From Bacillota bacterium (GTDB taxonomy: Bacteria > Bacillota > Bacilli > Lactobacillales > Enterococcaceae), in NCBI GenBank assembly GCA_023389005.1, contig JAEWFE010000241.1, forward strand, positions 1 through 9,518: a DNA stretch of 9,518 nt. The letters run 5' to 3'. Below are positions 5,716 through 9,518 of the stretch, piece after piece (position 1 is the first letter of the stretch; each line of letters opens with the position of its first letter). The translations under genes and the position numbers were made by a program. The notes beneath the pieces are model-generated. The model searched no databases. It had not been told where the DNA came from and worked only from the letters and a program-made list of their open reading frames with translations.

Positions 5716-6627
5716 TTATTTTCTTAACCAATCACTTATTGCTAATTCTAAGTCAGTTAAATTCTCTGGATGTAACACTAAGTCCATCCATTTTAAGTCC
5801 ATGCGATTTCTAAACCAGGTTAATTGGCGCTTGGCATATCTTCTAGAATTTTGTTGGATAGTTGTAATCACTTCCTCTAAGCTAGCTTTACCATTAAAAT
5901 ACGGTAAAAACTCTTTATAGCCAATTCCTTTAGCCGCCTGACTATCTGGATAATCTAGTATAAAACGGGCTTCTTGCTCCAAACCTGACTGCATCATGAT
6001 TTCGACTCGTTTATTGATTCGCTCATATAATAAAGCCCGCTCCGTATTTAAGCAAATGCCAAATGTATCAAAAATTGCTTCATTGTCTTGTTGTGCAAAT
6101 ATACTTTGCTTGGTGAGTTCAAAAACTTCTAACGCACGAATCACCTTGCGTACATTATGGTAATCAATCTTTTCAGCAGCCAAAGAATCAACGCGTGCGA
6201 GTTCTTGCCATAATGCCTTATCCCCATATTGATCAGCAAACCCCTGATATTTTTTACGAATCGTACCATCTGAATCTTCGCTTGATCCCAATTGATAATC
6301 CTCAATCAAAGCCTGTAGATATAATCCTGTGCCACCAACAACAATCGGTAAATGCCCACGTGTAGTAATTTCTTGAATTTTTTGTTTCGCTAAGGTGATA
6401 AATTCAGCCACATTAAAACCTTCATTCACTGTTTTAATATCCAACAAGTGATGCATAATTCCTGCCATTTCTTCTCTTGTCACTTTGGCAGTACCAATAT
6501 CTAGACCTTTGTAAACTTGCATGGAATCGCCATTAATAATTTCCCCATTAAATTTTTGGGCTAACTCGATACTAAGTGCAGTTTTTCCCACCGCAGTAGG
6601 TCCTGCTATGACAATTATTTTTTCCAT
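5716..6627 (-). CDS. miaA: tRNA dimethylallyltransferase (i6A37 synthesis)
   Basis: A 303-residue enzyme, normal length for MiaA. It transfers a dimethylallyl group to N6 of adenosine 37 in tRNAs that read codons beginning with U, stabilising codon-anticodon pairing. The P-loop GPTAVGKT is at 9-16, followed by the substrate-binding GDSMQVYKGLDIGTAK (33-48) with its conserved aspartate, and GGTGLYL at 98-104. The C-terminal part contains the conserved GIGYKEF and RRYAKRQLTWFRN segments. The ATG at 6627 has AAGGAAAG about five bases upstream. It starts 11 bp after the stop of the membrane protein gene and ends 23 bp before the hflX ATG, so all three are very likely cotranscribed. Confidence 0.97.
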   Translation of the reverse strand: MEKIIVIAGPTAVGKTALSIELAQKFNGEIINGDSMQVYKGLDIGTAKVTREEMAGIMHHLLDIKTVNEGFNVAEFITLAKQKIQEITTRGHLPIVVGGTGLYLQALIEDYQLGSSEDSDGTIRKKYQGFADQYGDKALWQELARVDSLAAEKIDYHNVRKVIRALEVFELTKQSIFAQQDNEAIFDTFGICLNTERALLYERINKRVEIMMQSGLEQEARFILDYPDSQAAKGIGYKEFLPYFNGKASLEEVITTIQQNSRRYAKRQLTWFRNRMDLKWMDLVLHPENLTDLELAISDWLRK

Positions 6628-6638
6628 TCCACTTTCCT

Positions 6639-7172
6639 TTATAATGTTTTTGAAAAATAAGCGAGTGGTTTATCTGTCAATTGTTTCATCTGAATTTTGC
6701 GTTCATAAATTAATTCAGTCAATTCATCTGAAAATTGCTCTAAAACCACACGACCCCCTTTATAAGCATAAGCGCCAAATTGGACAGTTTCTTCCGGGGT
6801 TAAAACCACTTTTCTAGTTGCAATCTTTTGGAAAAATTCATCTAAAATATGATTTGGTAAGTAAAAGCTATTAGATGAAGCGAATGATTGCAAATAAACA
6901 TAATCATCAATAGTGATATAGCAATCATCAAAAGCATCAAAGCTAACATACTTATCCATCATCATTACACGTTTTTCAAGTAATTCGCGAATTTTTTTAT
7001 TCAACAATACTAATAATTCAATTTCTTTGACTTTGTGTTCAAGCATCCGCATCTTGACTTGGCGCGCTTCGTCATATCTTACTCGTAAGCTATTGGTAAT
7101 TAAGACAATCACCGCCCCTAAAATAACGCCAATAAAAGCAGAAATAACTTCATTAAAAGCAATCCATTTCAT
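6639..7172 (-). CDS. Membrane-anchored coiled-coil protein of unknown function
   Basis: A 177-residue protein I cannot name. One hydrophobic segment, about residues 8-27 (EVISAFIGVILGAVIVLITN), is followed at once by basic residues (SLRVRY), predicting one N-terminal membrane helix with the rest in the cytosol. Residues 33-72 are highly charged and heptad-like (EARQVKMRMLEHKVKEIELL and onward), suggesting a coiled coil. The remainder mixes aromatic and charged residues and ends in a predicted helix (TELIYERKIQMKQL). No enzymatic motif is visible. The ATG at 7172 has AGAGGAT about seven to nine bases upstream. It is the first gene of the operon with miaA and hflX, 11 bp from miaA, and is transcribed away from clpP. 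Base composition resembles its neighbours. A role in envelope or stress functions would be speculation. Confidence 0.85.
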   Translation of the reverse strand: MKWIAFNEVISAFIGVILGAVIVLITNSLRVRYDEARQVKMRMLEHKVKEIELLVLLNKKIRELLEKRVMMMDKYVSFDAFDDCYITIDDYVYLQSFASSNSFYLPNHILDEFFQKIATRKVVLTPEETVQFGAYAYKGGRVVLEQFSDELTELIYERKIQMKQLTDKPLAYFSKTL

Positions 7173-7210
7173 TTTATCTATCCTCTTTTTTCTGATTCAT
7201 TCTAAAACTA

Positions 7211-7239
7211 ATTATAGCATAAAGCGATAATTTCACCAA
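7211..7239 (-). promoter_or_regulatory. Promoter of the membrane protein-miaA-hflX operon
   Basis: On the minus strand an extended consensus -10, TGC-TATAAT (hexamer 7216-7211), sits 17 bp from a weak -35, TTGGTG (7239-7234). The -35 coincides with the first of three ACCAAAAG repeats. Transcription would start near 7204, about 32 nt before the ATG, and diverges from clpP. Confidence 0.75.
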
Positions 7240-7249
7240 AAGCAATTTG

Positions 7250-7266
7250 TTTGACCTTTATTGACC
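7250..7266. promoter_or_regulatory. CtsR operator
   Basis: TTTGACC-TTT-ATTGACC is the tandem heptad site of CtsR read in reverse: GGTCAAT-AAA-GGTCAAA against the consensus GGTCAAA-NAN-GGTCAAA, with one mismatch. The left heptad overlaps the clpP -35 and the right one lies in the spacer. A bound repressor would therefore block RNA polymerase until heat or protein stress inactivates CtsR. Confidence 0.9.
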
Positions 7267-7279
7267 AAAAGTGTATACT
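7251..7279 (+). promoter_or_regulatory. clpP promoter P1
   Basis: The -35 TTGACC (7251-7256), a 17-bp spacer and -10 TATACT (7274-7279) each match the sigma-A consensus at five of six positions. Both elements and the CtsR operator overlap. Transcription should start near 7286, giving a leader of about 84 nt. A 6-bp hairpin, TAGCAA (7286-7291) with TTGCTA (7305-7310), would form at the 5' end. Confidence 0.8.
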
Positions 7280-7284
7280 TCATA

Positions 7285-7314
7285 TTAGCAATTTACCAAA
7301 AGATTTGCTAAAAT
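7285..7314 (+). promoter_or_regulatory. Possible second clpP promoter P2
   Basis: An extended -10, TGC-TAAAAT (hexamer 7309-7314), has a 4-of-6 -35, TTAGCA (7285-7290), at 18 bp. It lies downstream of the CtsR operator and could give CtsR-independent basal transcription. Evidence is sequence match only. Confidence 0.35.
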
Positions 7315-7354
7315 AAGGTAAATGAATTTATGAACAACGATTTTTTTCGTTATG

Positions 7355-7361
7355 AAGGAGG
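7355..7361 (+). promoter_or_regulatory. Ribosome-binding site fixing the clpP start
   Basis: AAGGAGG lies eight bases before the ATG at 7370. The in-frame ATG at 7352 immediately precedes and overlaps no ribosome site of its own, so it is not the start. Confidence 0.9.
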
Positions 7362-7369
7362 ATGCTAGG

Positions 7370-7963
7370 ATGAATTTAATTCCTACAGTTATCGAACAAT
7401 CATCTCGTGGCGAACGTGCTTATGATATTTACTCTCGCCTATTAAAAGACCGTATCATTATGTTAAGTGGACCGGTTACAGATGATTTAGCCAATTCAAT
7501 TATCTCTCAATTATTATTCTTAGATGCCCAAGATTCTGAAAAAGACATCTACCTTTACATCAATTCACCTGGTGGTAGTGTAACTGCTGGTTTAGCTATT
7601 TACGATACCATGAACTTTGTTAAAGCAGATGTCCAAACCATCGTTATGGGTATGGCTGCCTCTATGGGTAGTTTCTTACTAACAGCTGGTACTAAAGGAA
7701 AACGTTTTGCTTTACCTAATGCAGAAATTATGATTCACCAACCACTAGGCGGAGCGCAAGGACAAGCAACTGAAATTGAAATTGCTGCCCGTCATATCTT
7801 AAAGACACGTGAACGCTTAAATAAAATTTTATCAGAACGTACTGGTCAACCAATTGAAGTTATCGAAAAAGACACTGATCGCGACAACTTTATGACAGCA
7901 CAAGAAGCCAAAGATTATGGTTTGATTGATGAAATTATGGTTAGCAGCAAAAACTTAAAATAA
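7370..7963 (+). CDS. clpP: ClpP, ATP-dependent Clp protease proteolytic subunit
   Basis: A 197-residue serine peptidase that forms the double-heptamer chamber and degrades unfolded or tagged proteins fed by Clp ATPases such as ClpX, ClpC and ClpE. The catalytic triad is visible: Ser98 in GMAASMGSF, His123 in MIHQPLGG, and Asp172 in DTDRDNFM. The N-terminal MNLIPTVIEQSSRGERAYDI is the conserved axial-loop region, and the processing and oligomerisation region SPGGSVTAGLAIYDT is intact. Length equals that of enterococcal ClpP. The ATG at 7370 is chosen for the AAGGAGG eight bases upstream. It is monocistronic: its own CtsR-controlled promoter precedes it and a strong terminator follows. Repression by CtsR implies induction by heat and protein damage. 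Confidence 0.98.
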   Translation: MNLIPTVIEQSSRGERAYDIYSRLLKDRIIMLSGPVTDDLANSIISQLLFLDAQDSEKDIYLYINSPGGSVTAGLAIYDTMNFVKADVQTIVMGMAASMGSFLLTAGTKGKRFALPNAEIMIHQPLGGAQGQATEIEIAARHILKTRERLNKILSERTGQPIEVIEKDTDRDNFMTAQEAKDYGLIDEIMVSSKNLK

Positions 7964-7987
7964 TTGATTCATTAAATAATTATTGAA

Positions 7988-8025
7988 GCGACTCCTATTG
8001 ATTTTTCTGGAGTCGTTTTTCTTTT
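7988..8025 (+). terminator. Rho-independent terminator of clpP
   Basis: CGACTCC (7989-7995) pairs with GGAGTCG (8009-8015) around a 13-nt loop, and TTTTTCTTTT follows at 8016-8025. It lies 25 bases after the clpP stop codon and isolates clpP from rpoY-rnjA. Confidence 0.92.
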
Positions 8026-8076
8026 AAAGATTTTTCAGACATTAAGCCTTAGTTCCTATACTTATTTTTATTTGTA

Positions 8077-8085
8077 TGGTAAAAT
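8077..8085 (+). promoter_or_regulatory. Probable rpoY-rnjA promoter (extended -10)
   Basis: TGG-TAAAAT is an extended -10 with the hexamer at 8080-8085. At 17 bp spacing the -35 position reads TATACT (8057-8062), a poor match. Transcription would start near 8092, producing a leader of about 140 nt before rpoY. Confidence 0.55.
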
Positions 8086-8091
8086 AATTAT

Positions 8092-8232
8092 TAGTGCAAA
8101 ACGAAACCAAAGTCTTTGTTGAAAGTGAATACGAGACTTTCAATTCTACTAGCCCCGTTGCTAGCAGATGGAACAATGACTTTCAGAAAAAAATAAAGCC
8201 TTGTGCTTAAAATAGAACAAAGGAGATTATTC
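8092..8232 (+). other. Structured 5' leader of rpoY-rnjA
   Basis: This non-coding stretch contains an 8-bp perfect hairpin, TTGAAAGT (8119-8126) with ACTTTCAA (8136-8143). A second hairpin is CTAGC (8149-8153) with GCTAG (8160-8164). A further ACTTTCA at 8179-8185 could pair instead with TGAAAGT (8120-8126), and AAAGTC (8109-8114) can pair with either GACTTT copy (8135-8140 or 8178-8183), so alternative folds exclude one another. No known riboswitch is recognised and no coding frame is convincing. Because the operon encodes a 5'-end-dependent ribonuclease, a role in autoregulation or mRNA stability is possible but inferred. Confidence 0.5.
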
Positions 8233-8445
8233 ATGATTTACAAAGTATTTTATCAAGAAACGAAAGATCGTAATCCAAAAAGAGAACAAACAAGAGCACT
8301 TTATCTTGAAGCTGATAGCGAAGTAACTGCTCGTCAACTAATTGAAGACCATACCCCATACAATATTGAATACATTCAATTATTAGAAGGCAATCATTTA
8401 GCTTACGAACAAGAAAATGCTGACTTCAAATTGATGGAGTTTTAA
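8233..8445 (+). CDS. rpoY: RNA polymerase epsilon subunit
   Basis: A 70-residue acidic protein of the DUF1447/YkzG family, now known as the small epsilon subunit of Firmicute RNA polymerase. The start MIYKVFYQETKDRNPKREQT and the middle YNIEYIQLLEGNHLAYEQEN closely follow B. subtilis YkzG (MIYKVFYQE..., NIEFI..., LEYEQ), and the end FKLMEF matches FKVLEL. In Bacillus it binds core polymerase near the secondary channel side; no catalytic role is known. The ATG at 8233 is preceded by AAAGGAG (8219-8225) at seven bases. The frame stays open upstream to a GTG at 8203, but that has no ribosome site. It precedes rnjA by a single base, a linkage conserved in Firmicutes. Confidence 0.95.
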   Translation: MIYKVFYQETKDRNPKREQTRALYLEADSEVTARQLIEDHTPYNIEYIQLLEGNHLAYEQENADFKLMEF

Positions 8446-8446
8446 G

Positions 8447-9518
8447 ATGAAAGTCAATCTTAAAAACAATGAAACAGGTGTTTTTGCGATTGGTGGCTTA
8501 GGTGAAATCGGAAAAAACTGTTATGGGGTGCAATTCCAAGATGAGATTCTTTTGATAGATGCCGGAATTAAATTCCCTGAAGATGAGCTTCTTGGCATTG
8601 ATTATGTCATTTCTGATTACAGCTACATCGTTCAAAACATCCAAAAGGTAAAAGGTTTAATTATCACTCATGGTCACGAAGATCATATTGGCGGTATTCC
8701 TTACCTATTACGTCAAGCCAATATTCCTATTTATGCGGGACCACTGGCTTTAGCATTAATTACCAACAAACTCGAAGAACACGGCTTGTTAAGAGATGCC
8801 AAGTTAACTGAGATTAATGAAGATACTGTATTACGATTCAGAAAAACCTCTGTTAGCTTTTTTAGAACAACCCATAGTATCCCAGATGCGCTTGGTGTCG
8901 TTGTAAAAACACCGTCTGGAAACATTGTGGCTACTGGTGACTTTAAATTTGACTTTACGCCTGTGGGTGAACCTGCAAACTTACATCGCATGGCTAAAAT
9001 TGGTGAAGAAGGTGTGCTTTGCCTACTTTCTGATAGCACCAACGCTGAAATCCCAACTTTTACCAAATCAGAGCGTACCATTGGTGATTCAATTATTAAA
9101 ATCGTTGAAAAAATTGAAGGTCGAATTATTTTCGCAAGTTTTGCTTCTAATATTTTCCGTTTACAACAAGCTGCTGATGCTGCAGTAGCCACTGGACGAA
9201 AAATTGCCGTTTTTGGTCGCAGTATGGAAAATGCCATCGTAAATGGTCAAAAATTAGGCTATATCAAAGTTCCTAAAGGTACCTTTATTGATGCGAGTGA
9301 ATTAAATCAATTACCAGCCAATCAAACAATGATTTTATGTACCGGCTCTCAAGGTGAACCGATGGCAGCCTTAAGTCGTATCGCAAACGGTACACATCGC
9401 CAAATCAGTATTCATCCTGATGATACGGTCATCTTTTCTAGTTCTCCTATCCCAGGAAACACAACTAGCGTCAATCATTTAATTAATTTACTACTTGAAG
9501 CAGGTGCAAATGTCATCC
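8447..9518 (+). CDS. rnjA: Ribonuclease J1, N-terminal part (runs off window)
   Basis: The frame is open from the ATG at 8447 to the edge, giving 357 codons of a family usually near 555 residues. RNase J1 is a metallo-beta-lactamase/beta-CASP nuclease with 5'-3' exonuclease and endonuclease activity, central to mRNA decay and rRNA maturation. The zinc motif HGHEDH is at residues 75-80, with His143 in TTHSIPD and Asp165 in TGDFKFD as further ligands. The beta-CASP part begins after about residue 200, with LLSDSTNAEIP, ASFASNIFRLQ, FGRSMENA, and CTGSQGEPMAALSRIA all typical. The first codons read MKVNLKNNETGVFAIGGLGE. GGAG (8436-8439) inside the end of rpoY lies seven bases before the ATG, and only one base separates it from the rpoY stop, so translation is probably coupled. 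The C-terminal domain is not seen. Confidence 0.96.
   Translation, partial: MKVNLKNNETGVFAIGGLGEIGKNCYGVQFQDEILLIDAGIKFPEDELLGIDYVISDYSYIVQNIQKVKGLIITHGHEDHIGGIPYLLRQANIPIYAGPLALALITNKLEEHGLLRDAKLTEINEDTVLRFRKTSVSFFRTTHSIPDALGVVVKTPSGNIVATGDFKFDFTPVGEPANLHRMAKIGEEGVLCLLSDSTNAEIPTFTKSERTIGDSIIKIVEKIEGRIIFASFASNIFRLQQAADAAVATGRKIAVFGRSMENAIVNGQKLGYIKVPKGTFIDASELNQLPANQTMILCTGSQGEPMAALSRIANGTHRQISIHPDDTVIFSSSPIPGNTTSVNHLINLLLEAGANVI

Noticed and set aside
6721..6740. CodY-like motif inside the membrane protein gene
   Set aside because: Lies in coding sequence far from a promoter; kept only as an indication of how often 12-of-15 matches arise by chance.
7336..7351. AACGA/TCGTT hairpin just before the clpP ribosome site
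   Set aside because: Only five base pairs with an all-T loop; too weak to claim as a thermosensor or regulatory element.
8925..9188. Second plus-strand frame inside rnjA
   Set aside because: Overlaps the conserved RNase J1 coding sequence in another frame and has no family features.
8731..9237. Open frame of 168 codons on the minus strand
   Set aside because: It is wholly inside rnjA, whose plus-strand frame carries all expected RNase J motifs; the reverse translation is low in complexity and shows no ribosome site.

Overview
The window is low-GC, densely packed chromosomal DNA from a Firmicute of the order Lactobacillales. The ClpP, glutamine synthetase, RpoY and RNase J1 sequences look enterococcal, as in Enterococcus or Vagococcus. 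That placement is read from protein similarity by eye, and no species is claimed. The absence of hfq between miaA and hflX fits Lactobacillales. I see no mobile element, CRISPR array, tRNA or rRNA.

Layout. Positions 1-7172 are transcribed on the minus strand and 7370-9518 on the plus strand, with a divergent promoter region between them. Reading the minus strand from right to left: an unnamed membrane-anchored coiled-coil protein, miaA (tRNA i6A37 modification) and hflX (ribosome-associated GTPase) form one compact operon ending in a strong terminator. Next comes the glnR-glnA operon, with a GlnR operator just upstream of its promoter and a terminator after glnA. It is followed by a small open frame of about 81 codons interrupted by one in-frame TGA. 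Then comes pyrG (CTP synthase), preceded by a textbook CTP-sensing attenuator: a transcript starting GGGC and a terminator whose 5' arm carries CUCCC. Last is the first 22 codons of a class II fructose-bisphosphate aldolase. On the plus strand are clpP, controlled by a CtsR operator overlapping its promoter, then a structured leader of about 140 nt and the rpoY-rnjA pair (RNA polymerase epsilon and RNase J1). RNase J1 runs off the right edge.

Taken together this is core housekeeping: nitrogen and nucleotide supply (glnA makes the glutamine that PyrG uses), translation quality and tRNA modification (miaA, hflX), proteolysis (clpP) and RNA turnover and transcription (rnjA, rpoY). The interest lies mainly in regulation: the pyrG attenuator, the GlnR and CtsR operators, a good CodY-box match near fba, an undescribed direct repeat upstream of glnR, and a potentially bistable rpoY-rnjA leader. 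No wholly new multi-gene system is evident. The least explained items are the interrupted small ORF and the membrane protein ahead of miaA.
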